NCBI GenBank assembly: GCA_037176725.1
Contig: JAZBRS010000037.1
Coordinates: 12,294,001-12,358,000, forward strand
Length of the DNA stretch: 64,000 nucleotides
Source: Posidonia oceanica
Lineage: Eukaryota; Streptophyta; Magnoliopsida; Alismatales; Posidoniaceae
Direction of reading: 5' to 3'
The translations under genes and the position numbers were made by a program. Within the stretch, counting starts at the first letter, position 1. Every line of letters begins with the position of its first letter. Positions 20,585 through 32,049 of the stretch are shown piece by piece. A model generated the notes under the pieces. That model was not told where the DNA came from. It ran no database searches and worked only from the letters and a program-made list of their open reading frames with translations.

Positions 20585-21347
20585 TTGGTTCCTTCCACGC
20601 CAGGGAGACCTTTGCTTCTTTACCTTTCTACCACACAGCATTCCATGGGCGCCGTCTTGGGCCAACATGACGAATCCAGTAGAAAGGAGCACGCCATTTA
20701 TTACCTGAGCAAGAAGTTTAATGAATGCGAGGCCAGGTACAACACAATAGAGAAGACTTGCTTATCCTTTGTCTGGGCTGCACAGAAATTAAGGCATTAT
20801 ATGATGGCATACCCAGTTCAGCTCTTGTGCCGGCATGATCTTATCAAGTTCCTCTTTCAGAAGCCGGCTATGGTGGGCAAATGTGTCAAGTGGCAGGTGT
20901 TGTTATCTCAGTACGACATCACCTTCGTCACACAGAAATCCATGAAGGGCCAGGCCATGGCAGATCACCTTGCTGATTTTCCTCTGCTTGAGTACCAGCC
21001 TCTCCAGACGCAGTTCCCTGACGAGGATATCCTTTTTCCAATGGAAGACTCTGAGGAGAAGGACCCTGAGGACTAAGAGGAATGGCAGCTGTACTTTGAT
21101 GGCACTGTCAACAAGAAGGGCTGAGGTGTAGGCGCAGTGCTGACCACGCCACAGGGGCAGATGATTCCTTTTGCGAGGAAGCTGACTTTCACATGCACAA
21201 ACAATGAAGTGGAATATGAAGCGTGCATCCTGGGATTGAAAGTCGCCCTCGAGCATAGGGTGCAGAAGCTGCATGTGCACAGCGATGCCATGCTGGTGAT
21301 CTCTCAAGTGAATGGCGATTGGAAGACAAAAGATCCAAAACTTGTGC
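20585..21347 (+). pseudogene. RNase H and first part of the second (archaeal-type) RNase H
   Basis: The first RNase H domain, RPLLLYLSTTQHSMGAVL... to QAMADHLADFP, spans about 20600-20985 and follows RT directly, as in all Ty3/gypsy elements. After an acidic linker and TAA (21074) a second RNase H begins: LYFDG (about 21089), TNNEVEYEACILGL (about 21201) and HSDAMLVISQ. Two RNase H domains in series, the second of the aRNH type, are a hallmark of the Tat lineage. Another TGA sits at 21122. The second domain is cut at 21348-21352 by the solo LTR and resumes at 27083. Confidence 0.85.
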
Positions 21348-21352
21348 CATAT
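21348..21352 (+). other. Left target-site duplication CATAT
   Basis: CATAT immediately before the solo LTR, repeated exactly at 27083-27087 after it. Removing the LTR and one copy restores the aRNH reading frame (codons for V-P-Y-H-E-H). Confidence 0.93.
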
Positions 21353-24300
21353 TGTTGACACCCCATTTTGACAAGCTGAATCAGTGAATCTCTCTGGCGG
21401 CTAGGAAACCAAACCTAGAACTATACCCATTTTCTACACCCAAAAATCCATCCAAAACCTTAGCAAAACCTACATTTCTTCAACTTAGAAAATCACTCCA
21501 AAAACTTTAGGAAAACCTACACTTTTTCAACCTAGAAAACTACCCAAAAAACGCTAGGAAAACCTACACTTTTTCAACCTAGAAAATCATCCAAAAATCC
21601 TTCCAAAAACCCTAGAAAACCTAGGTAAAACCCCCCTCTTTCTACACCCAAAAACCCTTCCAAAAGCCTTCCAAAATCCCACTCCAAACCATAGGTCAAA
21701 CACTAGAAACCCTAGGTCACACACTCACCAAATCCCACTTCATTTCCAAGCTTCTATCCCCTTCATCTCTCCAAATTATCCTTTTCTCCTTCCAAATTAT
21801 TCATTATTCTTTTTCTCTCTCCTAATTATTTTTTTCTCTCTCCTCTCTATTCTCCCTCTTATTCTCCTTCTTTTCTTGCTCTCCAGTGGACCTACCTCAT
21901 TCTTGCTCCTCCCCACCTGTTCTCACTTCTTCCCTGTATTTTATCTTTATTTTATTTTATTTTATCCCATGTTACTTGATCTTTATTTTATTTTCATCCA
22001 TTCCTTTCTTTCTTCCTTCATCCCTTCCTTTCTTCCTTTCCTTCTTTCTTTTCCCCTTCTCCACCCTAAACCCTAAACCCTGAACCAAAACCCTAAACCC
22101 TAGAAAACCCTAGGAGAAACTACACTTAAAACCCTAGGAAAAACCTAGCAAAACCTTAGGAAAACCTAGCAAGACCTTAACCTAGAAAAACCTAGCAAAG
22201 ACACTAGGAAAAACCTCCCAAAACCCTACATCACATCTCCCTAAACCCTAGGAATACACCTGCACAAAACCCCTTCAATTCCAAGCCTCTATCCTTCCTA
22301 TCTCTCCTGATTATCCTTTTCTCTCTCCTGATTATTCTTTTTCTCTCTCCTCACTATTCTCCCCCTTTCTTCTTCTCATTTATTCTCTAAACTCATCATC
22401 AGTCCCATTTAACACTTCTTAAAACAACTAAAGAGAAAAATCCAACCAGAAAAATAAATCAAACACCTAAAAATAATTCAAAAGAAAATCTAACTAAAAG
22501 CGAATCAAAACAACCCAAAAATAGTTAAAACTAATTAAAAACAAACTAAAAGACTTAAAAATGATTTAAAACAATTAAAAAATAAATTTCAAGACTTGAA
22601 ACAATTAAAAAACCAATTTCAAAACTTAAAGGCAATTAAAACCAATCAAAACCCATTAAAAACAATTAAAGATGCAAACATAAGAAAAACCACTCAAAAT
22701 CCTTAAAAAACAATCTAAAAATCTTAAAACGACCAAACAAAAATTAAAGCAACTAACAAATTTAAAATCAAAAGAAAAAACATAATCAAAACAATTAAAA
22801 AACTTTGAGAACAATTAAAGAAAAAAAACTCAAAACAATTAAAAAAGAAGACAAACTTAAATTAATAAAACTAAAAAACAATCAACAACTTAAAATCAAA
22901 TTAATAAAACTCAGAAACAATCAACAACTAAAAATAAATTAAAAAACTTAAAAACAATTAACAAAATTAAAATCGAGAAGAAAGACTTAAAATAAACTTA
23001 AATCAAGAGAACAATTAAAAAATTCAAAGAAAAAAACTTAAAAGAGGAAAACCATTAATAAGTTCAAAAGAATAATTAAAAAAGAAAATTAAAAAACAAT
23101 TGGCTTTGAAACAAATCCAAAAAGAAAACCAAAACTTAATTAACCTAATTTTTATTTTTCTTTCTTTCCCTCCTTCTTTCCATTTCTTTCTCATTTTCTC
23201 TTTCTTTTTTTTTTATTCCCTTCTGCCAACAGCAGCCCTCCTCCCTCTCTTCTCTGTTTTTTTTTTTTTTTTTCAGACACCACCTTCTTCTGTTGATCGA
23301 CAGCACATCCTCCAGGCCTGCCGTCCTTGCACTCTTCCATTCCTCTGCACCTAGTCGGACCGACGTCTGCCTCCTTCGGCGGCCGTGCCATCAGAAGCCT
23401 CTGCCACCGCTTTCCTTTGCACTCAAGTGCAAACCCAACCAAAACCAGTAGAAGCCAGCAGAACCTAGGAAGAACATCCACAGACATAGCAAACTCCTCC
23501 CTCTCCCTTGTGCACTCCCCAGAAGAAGAGAACCCAAGCCATCACCCAAATTCACTCTCCAACGGCCACCCAACCCATTTTTCTCAAAAAACAAATAGCA
23601 CAACCTTCCCATTGCCAGAACCTCCACTACAAGCATCCAAAAATCCCCAAACTTGGCCATCTTACTCGCCAAACAAACACCTTCTCAGGCCACCCAACAT
23701 CACCCCGTGAGACCACCCACACTCCCTGCAAACCACCACAAACACCTGCGGCCCCAATTTTCCCGAAATCTTCAAACACTTCTAACTTCCTCCACACCCA
23801 GTAGAACTTCGTTCCGTTTCTTCCCACACACTCCCCAGACAACCACCTAGCCGCTAGGACCCTCGCTTCGGCCTAGAACGCCGCACAACGTCGGAACCAC
23901 CTCGGCCACCACAGTAGAAGCTTGACCGGACCAGATTCTTCTCCGGATGACCAAACTCCCTTCCGAGCGCACCGGGACCTTCCCCAGACCTCAAGCAATG
24001 CCCTCGGATCGACGTGCGCCGCCACCACCGTGCCACGCACCGCCACGACCTCCGCCCCCACTGCTGAAATCGACCTAGGTGGGTGGCTCGTTCCAGCGCG
24101 CGAAAAGGGTAAGAAACCACTCCCCTGGCTTCCTCTCTCTCCCCTCTTGCTTCTCGGCCTTTTTCCGGGGCTTTTCATCAAGTGTGCTGCCTGCACGAGG
24201 TTGCCGGAGGGGTCTTCTTCCCTAGCACCAATAGCTCCAGCAACGAGCTAGCCCACCGTCTAGCGCCCCCGCACGCCACTGGACGCCGCCCCTGCCTCCG

Positions 24301-27082
24301 CTGCACCGCGCCGAGCTCCCCCGCACGCCGACCGGGCCACGCCGCCCGCTCCTCCGCCGTTCCAGGCTCCCCACCGGCGAGCTCTAGCCACCGTTCTTGT
24401 AGACAAATAATCTTGTTTTTGTTTTACTTTTATTTTTGCATTAACTTAGTATCTTTACACATGCATTGCATTAGGTTCATTTAAGTTTTTAAATATTACT
24501 CTTAGGTCCAGGCATGGTTTAAGAATCATTTACATCTGAAATAAAACTATATAGAATTGCATTTAATATCTATAGTTGTTTTTATTTACAATTTAGTCCA
24601 GCTGTAGTTCAAAAGCCTTAACTTTCTTTTATTTCTAGCTCAGCATGTTATTTTTATTACTTATTAGTCCTCTGCTGTTATAGGTTTTAGTTTTTTCTTT
24701 AGATCTAGTCCATTTACTTATTTTATTTGCATATTAGTCCAACCCTAGTTCAAAATAACTTTCTGTTCTTTATTTTCTAGTCTAGTTACTTATTTTATTT
24801 GCATAATGGTCCTGCTCTAGTGTAAAATGTTTTTCTGTTCTTTATTTTCTGGTCCAATAGTTTTTTATTTTTGCAGTTAGGTCCTATGGTTGTTAAATGT
24901 CATTTAATTAACTACTGTTATCTTATTACATTGCTTCTTGGTCTTGTTTTTTAATTTATTTGCAATCTAGTCCTCTGATCTGTTGTTAAATCATTTAATT
25001 TCTCATTTTTCCTTATTGCATTGCGTTTTCATCCTGCTTTATTTCATTTTAGCATTTTAGTCCATCATTTGCATGCACAGCATCTTTTATTTACATTTTA
25101 CCTTATAAAATTGCATTTTAGCCCCTATATGTTTCAAAATTACACATTAGTCCACTGTTTGCATTCACAGAGCATTTAATTGCATATTTTTTCTTATAAA
25201 ATTGCATTTTAGCCCCTGCATGTTTCAAAATTGCACATTAGTCCACTATTTGCATTCACAGAGCATTTAATTGCATTTTTTTCTTATAAGATTGCATTTT
25301 AGCCCCTGCATGATTCAAAATTGCATTCCAGTCCACAGCATGTTTATAAAAATCATTTAAATGCATGTTTTACCTTATTAAATTGCATTTCAGCCTCTGC
25401 ATTTTATTTTAATTGCATTCAGACCCTTAGCTTTTCAAAAACTTTGCAATTAGACCCCTAAGTTTTCAAAATCTTTGCATTTAGACCCCTAACTTTTCAA
25501 AATCTTTGCATTTAGGTCCCTAACTTTTCAAAAACTTGCATATAGGTCCTTAACTTTTCTAAAACATCATACTTAGGTCATTTTTGCATTTTTGCATGCA
25601 TCGCACCCATGCATCACTACATTTGGCATCTTTGCACACACTTAAGCACTTCTAGCTCCCATGTACATGGGAGGACCTGTTTTGCACACCCCTAGGACTC
25701 CTTGTACACTTAGATCCTTTCTTCTCTCCTATTCTTGAGCCCTCTGCCTTGAAGCCAGCATATCTTTTGATCGGACCGCCGGATCTTCACGACCAAGCTA
25801 CCTGGACCTTCCCGGTGGAGCAGACCTCAATATAGACCAAGTTCTCCTCAGATCAGGCTTCAGATCTCCAAGGTAAGTCCTCCTGAACTCCTGCATAGCA
25901 TCTTTTGCACATCATTTGCATTGCATGGCTTTTCGATGCTTTGTTTCGCTTGTTTCTTGCACCGTTTTGCTTGTCGACTTTGTTTCTTGCACTGTTTCAC
26001 ATGCTTGCTTTGTTTCTTGCACCGTTTTGCGTGCTGACTTTGTTTCTTGCACCGTTTTGAGTGCCCGTTTTGTTTCTTGCACCGTTTTACGTGCCTGCTT
26101 TGTTTCTTGCACCGTTTCACGTGCCTGCTTTGTTTCTTGCAACGTTTCGCGTGCTTGCTTTGTTTCTTGCACTATTTTGTGTGCCTGCTTTGTTTCTTGC
26201 ACTATTTTGCATTCCTACTTTGCTTCTTGCACCGTTTTGCGTGCCTACTTTGTTTCTTACACCATTTCACGTGCCCGCTTTGTTTCTTGCACTATTTTGC
26301 GTGCCGACTTTGTTTCTTGCACTGTTTCGCGTGCCGACTTTGTTTCTTGCACCGTTTTGCATGCCGACTTTCGTTTCTCGCACTGTTTTGCGTGTTTTAC
26401 GTTATTTTCCTCTGCATGTCACCCACATTGACTGGTTTTATCGCCTGCATTTGCATTAGGGCAGTGATGCTTACTGCCTGGAGTTCTCACGGACCAGGGT
26501 TCGCCCGGTTCGGAACACAGACAGCGTTGCTGAGCGCTTAGATTGCACATTTAATTCCTTGCACGCATTCTATCACGTAGAGCACACCTTTGAGCATCTA
26601 ATTAGGCATTCATGGCACTTAGGCATTTAAAGTATGCATTTCCCCACGTATGCGAGCGTAAGCCTAGAAAGACCGATTCTCGGGCGTGTCGGGGGTGCCT
26701 AACACCCCCGCACGTAACAGGAGTCCTAGCCCTTTCTCATGGCCCGTAATGACCATATTGCCCTTATCCTAGGCACGAGTCACATCATTTGCATCCCATT
26801 GCATCTCATTTCTCTTGCATTGCATTGCATTGTATCTTTTGCTTGGTTTTGCGTGATTATTCACGCATTTTTCCGGTTTTCCTTGTCTCCCGACTTAATA
26901 GACACGGTGGCGACTCTGATTTGTCTTATCTTCTTCTCTTCTTCCCTTTTTTCCCTTTTTTTAAGTGTTTTCGAGCTAATTCTTCCTTCTCGGACATAGC
27001 CGTTAATAGTAAACCTGATTCTGATTGGTGCATGCGAGCTTTGGCAGAGTGCATGGACGATCTGAACACCGGGATTACTACA
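21353..27082 (+). repeat. Solo LTR (5730 bp) inside element B
   Basis: Starts TGTTGACACCCCATT and ends GGGATTACTACA with a perfect 5-bp duplication on both sides and no internal sequence, so it is a solo LTR left by LTR-LTR recombination. It belongs to the same subfamily as the LTRs of B. Regions: telomere-like AAACCCTAA words (for example 22064-22107), A-rich tract (22400-23150), C-rich exon-like region (23270-24400), a tract of TTGCATTTTAGTCC motifs (24480-25620), donor-like GTAAGT (25873), the 30-bp array (25950-26400), the conserved block (26648-26725), a PBS-like word (26908) and a GCGAGCTTTGG hairpin (27029-27053). Confidence 0.93.
25950..26400 (+). repeat. 30-bp LTR array, about 15 units (solo LTR)
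   Basis: Exact 30-bp spacing of TTTGTTTCTTGCACC units (25981, 26011, 26041, 26071 and on), each followed by GTTTTGCGTGC or a variant. The array keeps frames open on both strands and so yields spurious ORFs of 86-171 codons. Confidence 0.93.
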
Positions 27083-27087
27083 CATAT
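27083..27087 (+). other. Right target-site duplication CATAT
   Basis: Second copy of the 5-bp duplication flanking the solo LTR; see 21348-21352. Confidence 0.93.
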
Positions 27088-28542
27088 CATGAACACCTGT
27101 TGAAGCTAATGGAAGAATTTGGGAGCATCTGCTTCACATACATGAACAGAGCAAAGAACGTGTTTGCAGACGCACTAGCAACCCTAGCATCCTGGCTCAG
27201 TATACCTGAAGACAGTGCAGTAGATGTATCAGTTACCTGCATAGAGCAGCCCGCGCATTGCATGAACATAGAGGAGGCAGATCCGGCAGAAGAGCGGCCG
27301 TGGTATCATGACATTAATGCTTTTTTAGAGTCCGACAGCCTTCCGCTTGGCACCACAGCAGCAGATAAGAGAACTTTGGCGCGTCTGGTGTCGAAGTATG
27401 TGTTAAGGGTAGGACAGCTATACAGAAGATCATACAATCAGATGCTATTACGCTGCCTGAACAAGTCGAAGGCTGACACGTTGATGCTTCAAGTGCATGC
27501 AGGGACCTGTGGCCCGCACATGAACGGCGTCCTCCTAGCCTAGAAGATCATGCTCCAAGGCTATTTCTGGCTGACCATGGAAGCGGACTACTGCCGGTTT
27601 GTGCGTAAATGCCACAACTGCCAGATCCATGGTAACTTTATCAGGGCTCCCCCACAACAGCTGCATAACATGTCTTTGCCAAGGCCTTTCTCCACTTGGG
27701 GGATCGATGTCCTTGGCGCAATACACCCTGCTACCTCGAACGGTCATCGCTTCATTTTGGTGGCGATTGACTACTTTACTAAGTGGGTGGAAGCAGCCTC
27801 TTATAAGACAGTCACCGCTGTGGTAACAGAAAAGTTTATCAGGAACAATATCGTTGCCCGATATGGGGTCCCGCACTCCATCATCTCTGATAATGGCATG
27901 AACTTCATTGCAAAAAGGACCGAGGAGTACCTACAGAGTCTCAAGATCAAGCATCACAGGTCCTCGCCATATCGGCCACAGATGAACGGAGGAGTGGAGT
28001 CTGCCAACAAAAACATTGTCAAAATCATGAAGAAGATGGCAGAAACCCATAAGGATAGGCATGACAAGCTCCCGTACGCACTCTGGGCATACAGGACATC
28101 AATCCGGACCTCGATGAGAGCCACCCTGTACTCTCTGGTGTACGGCATGGAGACGGTGTTACCTGTCGAAGTAGAGATCCCCTCATTGCGGATCCTACGA
28201 GAAGCTGAGTTGGAAGAGGCAGAATGGGTTGAAGACTACTGCGTCCAACTAAATCTGATTGATGAGCACAGACTACAAGCTATGCACAATGCTCACTGAT
28301 ACTAGAAGCAGATGGCTAGAGCATTCTTGAAGAAAGTCCAGCCCAGAAGCTTCCAACCAGGAGATCTCGTTCTGCATGCCATTCATTTACTTGACGGTCG
28401 AGGCAAATTCCGACCTAATTGGCATGGCCCCTTTGTGGTCAAGCAGATCTTCTCAGGCGGCGCCGTAACTCTTGAGGACATGGACCAGGTCAAGCAGTCC
28501 AAGCCAATCAACCTATGCTACCTCAAGAAGTACTATCAGTAG
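27083..28542 (+). pseudogene. Second RNase H (3' part) and integrase of element B
   Basis: One frame across 1.46 kb. The aRNH ends with NVFADALATLAS (about 27157). A linker (IEEADPAEERPWYHD) leads to the integrase zinc finger: H and H in VHAGTCGPH (about 27494-27517), then CHNC (about 27610). The catalytic core has D in WGIDV (27706), D in ISDNG (27889) and E in GVESANK (27997); the last two are 35 residues apart, so D,D35E is intact. The C-terminal part has LVYGMETVLPVEVEIPSLR and a terminal module FQPGDLVLHAI...GPFVV...YLKKYYQ. Stops: TAG 27541, TGA 28297, TAG 28303; natural end TAG 28540-28542. Integrase inserts the DNA copy and makes the 5-bp duplications seen here. Confidence 0.9.
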
Positions 28543-29689
28543 CCTGGGGCAACCATTGATCCTTCTTCTCCGTCCCACCTCTTGTATTCCCACCCCTTGT
28601 ACACTTCCGTACCTGTTTTCGTCCTATCTCTCACATCTTTACCCCTGTACATCTTCATACATCGCTTTGGCCATCTTCTGCATTTTTGTCATTGCATTCC
28701 CATACATTTCGTCCTTTACCCATTTCATAATCATCATCGTCATCCTCATAAATCATGCATTGCATCGAGCCTGGTGATGAAAACCGGAAGTGCTTGCCTG
28801 CTCTAGAAGGAATCTATCCGACCTCACCTGACACTACTTAGATGTCTTAGCTAGTGAGGGAGCCACCTCTTAGTGAGCACGGGCGAAATGCCCAAACACC
28901 CAAGGACTTACACTCCTAGAAAAATGCTAGGTGTTAGCCAGAAAAGAACACATGTCTAGGCCTGGATGCACCAGAAAAGAAAAAAAAAGAGAAAGCCAAA
29001 GTTCACACCGGAAGATCCAAGCCCTACAATGCCTAGCCCCCATGTCTCAAAAAGCCAGGCACCTATTTCCTCTAGGGTAGGGATAGCGGAGACCTGCAAG
29101 CCTAAAAAAAACGAAGAAAAGAAGAAGGAGAAAGAGAAACGACAAGAAGAAAAAAATGAGAATGATAGAAATTAAAAAACAGGAAAACAAAAGTCAACTC
29201 CAAAAATGAAGGCAAGCAGAGTAATCCCGCACCTTTCACCTACCCCAGAGAAGAGTCAAAATTCAAGCCAGGTCCTCCTTGTCTCCAAGACAGGAATGGG
29301 GAGAGACCTGCACACCTATATAGAAGCAAAAGAGACAAGAAAAAGGAAAAGAGTAGGTGTAATTCCTTGAGAGTTTGGCATGGAGCCTGTCCTCTCTACA
29401 CCACCACCAAACATCACTAACACCCTTTCCTAGAGCGCCACCAACAAGTTAGGAGTCTGAGTAGAGTCCGGTGAGTCAGGGACCGCTCCCTTCCTATATA
29501 GTAGGCACCAAAGCACTCCAATGCTGAGGGCAAACCACACCAATCATAAATCATGCATACATCTGCATCGCCAATCATCTCCTCTCCCTCTAATCATTCT
29601 GCCTTGCAAAACTTGCTCTAGTGCTGGGACAGTACTCCTACTCAGCACGCGTTGGCATCATCGAGCTGCGCTGGTCTCGAACTTCTGCT
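28543..29689 (+). other. Spacer after integrase in element B
   Basis: Non-coding, 1.1 kb: a pyrimidine-rich stretch with CATCATCATC-type words, then purine-rich segments with AAAAAAGA and two diverged copies of a block containing CCTGCA..CCTA and AAGAAAAGGAAAAGAGTAGG-like sequence. It matches element Y 36841-37848 in order. Nothing else seen. Confidence 0.6.
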
Positions 29690-30140
29690 AGTCCCCGCCA
29701 AGGAAGAATATGAGAAGCTATCAGAGCTGACGGATGACGCAATAACTTGACGTATCATCCCCTCCACGGTAGAACCATTCACTGTCTTCTTCAGCACGCG
29801 CGACATGCGGCTGGTCATGCTACCAGGATTCCCTGTGGGTGTGGAATACCACCCTATCAGGGTTATGCGGCAGTTTGGCCTCTGGCAGGGCACCTTCGTC
29901 GACAGCACAGCACCCAAGCTTCTTTAGACATATCCCCTTAGTACAATTGTTGTAACAAAGGAGTTGGCCAATCTGGTGCAGCATGGAGTGCGATCGATAG
30001 ACATCGCAGTTGCGAGAGGCATAGGATGCACTCCTGAGTACGTGACCGAGGTGCAAGAGCTTTGGCCCATCAATGAAATCTAGCCAGGCGGCCCCCTGTT
30101 CCCTGACTCCAGGAAGTCAAAGAAGGCCCGAACCAGCTAG
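29690..30140 (+). pseudogene. Remnant of the DUF7745-like extra ORF in element B
   Basis: Matches the last third of the element A ORF: E-Y-E-LS-ELTDDA, IIPS..EPFT.FFS.RD.RL, LPGF..GVEYHPIRVMRQFG, DSTAP.LL, Q-HGV-S-DIA, RG-GCTP, PGGPLFPD. The first two thirds are deleted: the sequence jumps from GCTGCGCTGGTC (about 29672) straight into the middle of the ORF. Stops occur after DDAIT, LL and NEI. Position downstream of integrase is the same as in A. Confidence 0.8.
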
Positions 30141-30518
30141 GGCACTTATGCAGCTGCTAGTTTAGTTTCCTTTCAAGTTATGCTGTATCTTTTGGCCTGC
30201 CACAGGCGTGTAATCAACAGTTCTATCAATGCAAAAGTGTTTCGTGCTGTCTGCTTGCACTTCAAGATTGCTTAATGCATTTCATAATCCTTGCCAATCA
30301 TATCTTGAGGCCCCTGGCCAGACTTGCTGCCAAAATGATGGAGGAAAGTCCTCAGCAATCAATCTAGGTGCCAAAATCTTTGCAGACCGACACCGCCATC
30401 AAGCCATCAAGCACACCCGGCCGAATCTCCGTAGGGCTGGTACCCCAAACTACTCGTTTGACAAACACGTCAGTTTTGTCTATCCTTCGCTTTCCGATGC
30501 CAGGGGCGCTTCGGCTGT

Positions 30519-30545
30519 CCCCTGGTATCATCTTGATACTAGGGG
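30519..30545 (+). other. 12-bp hairpin in the 3' UTR of B (copy 3, with a G-U pair)
   Basis: Arms CCCCTGGTATCA (30519-30530) and TGATACTAGGGG (30534-30545), loop TCT. The one difference from perfect pairing is G opposite T, which is a G-U wobble in RNA. Same downstream CATCTTTT context as copies 1 and 2. Confidence 0.7.
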
Positions 30546-30619
30546 CATCTTTTTTAGATGTCCTGTGGTATCATGCCCTGTCATTCCCCGTTGATATACC
30601 TGGATGTCACGGGCTCCAA

Positions 30620-31532
30620 TCTTCCTGGCTGATAAGTCCGTCATCTTATCAATCAATCACCTTTCCGGCTGATGGCCGTTAAACATCACCTTTTCAGCTG
30701 ATGGCCGTTAAGCATCACCTTTTTGGCTGATGGCTGTTAAGCATCACCCTTTCGGCTGATGGCCGTTAAACATCGCTTCTGGTTGATAGGATCGTAAATT
30801 ATCGCTTCCAGTTGATGATCGTTAATCATCACTTCCTGGTTGATAAGTCCGACATCTTATCAATTCATCCCTCTTTGGCTAATGATCCGAAACTCATCAC
30901 TCTTCGGCTGATGATCCGAAACTCATTACCCTTTCGGCCGATATCCAGTAACTATCACTCGCAATTGCACCTTCCGGTTGATAGGACCGTAAACTATCGC
31001 TTCCGGTTGATAGGACCGTAAACTATCGCTTCCGGTTGATAGGACCGTAAACTATCACATCCGGTTGATAGGACCATAAACTATCGCTCTTTGGCTGATG
31101 ATCCGAAACTCATCACCCTTTCGGCTAATATCTAGTAACTATCGCCTGCAATTGCATTTTCTGGCTGATATCCAATAACTATCCTCACAACTGCACCTTC
31201 CGGTTGATAGGACCGTAAACTATCGCTTCCGATTGATAGGACTGTAAACTATCGCTTCCGGTTGATAGGACCGTAAACTATCACTCCTCGGCTGATGATC
31301 CGAAACTCATCACCCTTTCGGCTGATATCCAGTAACTATCGCGTGCAGTTGTGTTTTCCGGCTGATATCCAGTAACTATCACCCTTCTGGTTTGATGATC
31401 CGTAAAACATCGCTTTCCGGTTGATAGGACCGTAAACTATTGCCTTCGGTTGATAAAACTGTAAACTATCATTCCCGGCTGATGATTCAAAACTCATCTC
31501 CTCCGGCCGATAAGTCCGATAACTTATCACTT
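30620..31532 (+). repeat. Array of about 29 covarying mini-hairpin modules (element B)
   Basis: Same design as the array in A but with other stems prominent: TGATG/CATCA (30670-30688), GATGAT/ATCATC (30814-30830), GATAAG/CTTATC (30842-30861), TGATGA/TCATCA (31293-31312) and GATAG/CTATC (many). GATAG/TTATC at 30785-30803 keeps a G-U pair. The right-most module is GATAAG/CTTATC near 31509, as in A. Confidence 0.9.
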
Positions 31533-32033
31533 CTTTCGCGCGACTTTGTTCCAGGAAGACGAAGTCCTGCATCCCTCTGCGGTGGGAGAGGGTGCCCCTC
31601 TCCCTTCGCGCCTCTTTTGTTTCGGTTGCCCCTTTTCTACGCGGCTCTAGCCGCCTTGCTTGCTTGTTCCCTCGGGCAGGGACAGGCTGCCCCTTTTTCC
31701 CCTCTTTGTTGCGCAAGTTTGGACTACTGCCAAATTTTCACGTTGCATCGCAGTTTCTCTTAGCATCATTTTGCATCAATTCTGCACTTTATTTTTATAA
31801 CATTGCATGCTAGACTAATTGCATTGCATCGCATTAGCATACATTGCATACATTGCATTCCATCAACATCTGCATCTGCATCCGCATCTGCATCCGCATC
31901 TAGCATTTCGGCATTGGGTCGCGATTTTCGGTGCATCTGTCGAATAAGTGGCTCACGCAAAAAGCGTTTGGCTTTCTTGTCAAATGGGGTGTCTTGTCAA
32001 CCCAGAGTAGCAGCCTCAGTCCCCTTGACCTTG

Positions 32034-32049
32034 CTCAGGGAGGGGCATC
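32034..32049 (+). promoter_or_regulatory. Polypurine tract of element B
   Basis: CTCAGGGAGGGGCAT(C) directly before the 3' LTR start at 32050, identical to the tract of A. Confidence 0.85.

Noticed and set aside
22061..22107. Possible interstitial telomere or telomere healing (CCCTAAA runs)
   Set aside because: Runs are short, degenerate and at the same place in every LTR of the subfamily, so they belong to the LTR.
25860..26541. 30-bp regularly spaced repeats resembling a CRISPR array
   Set aside because: Units are contiguous with no unique spacers, occur inside plant LTRs and vary in number between copies.
27025..27543. Single ORF across 27025-27543 as one gene
   Set aside because: Its first 58 bases are the end of the solo LTR; the real pol sequence resumes only at 27083.
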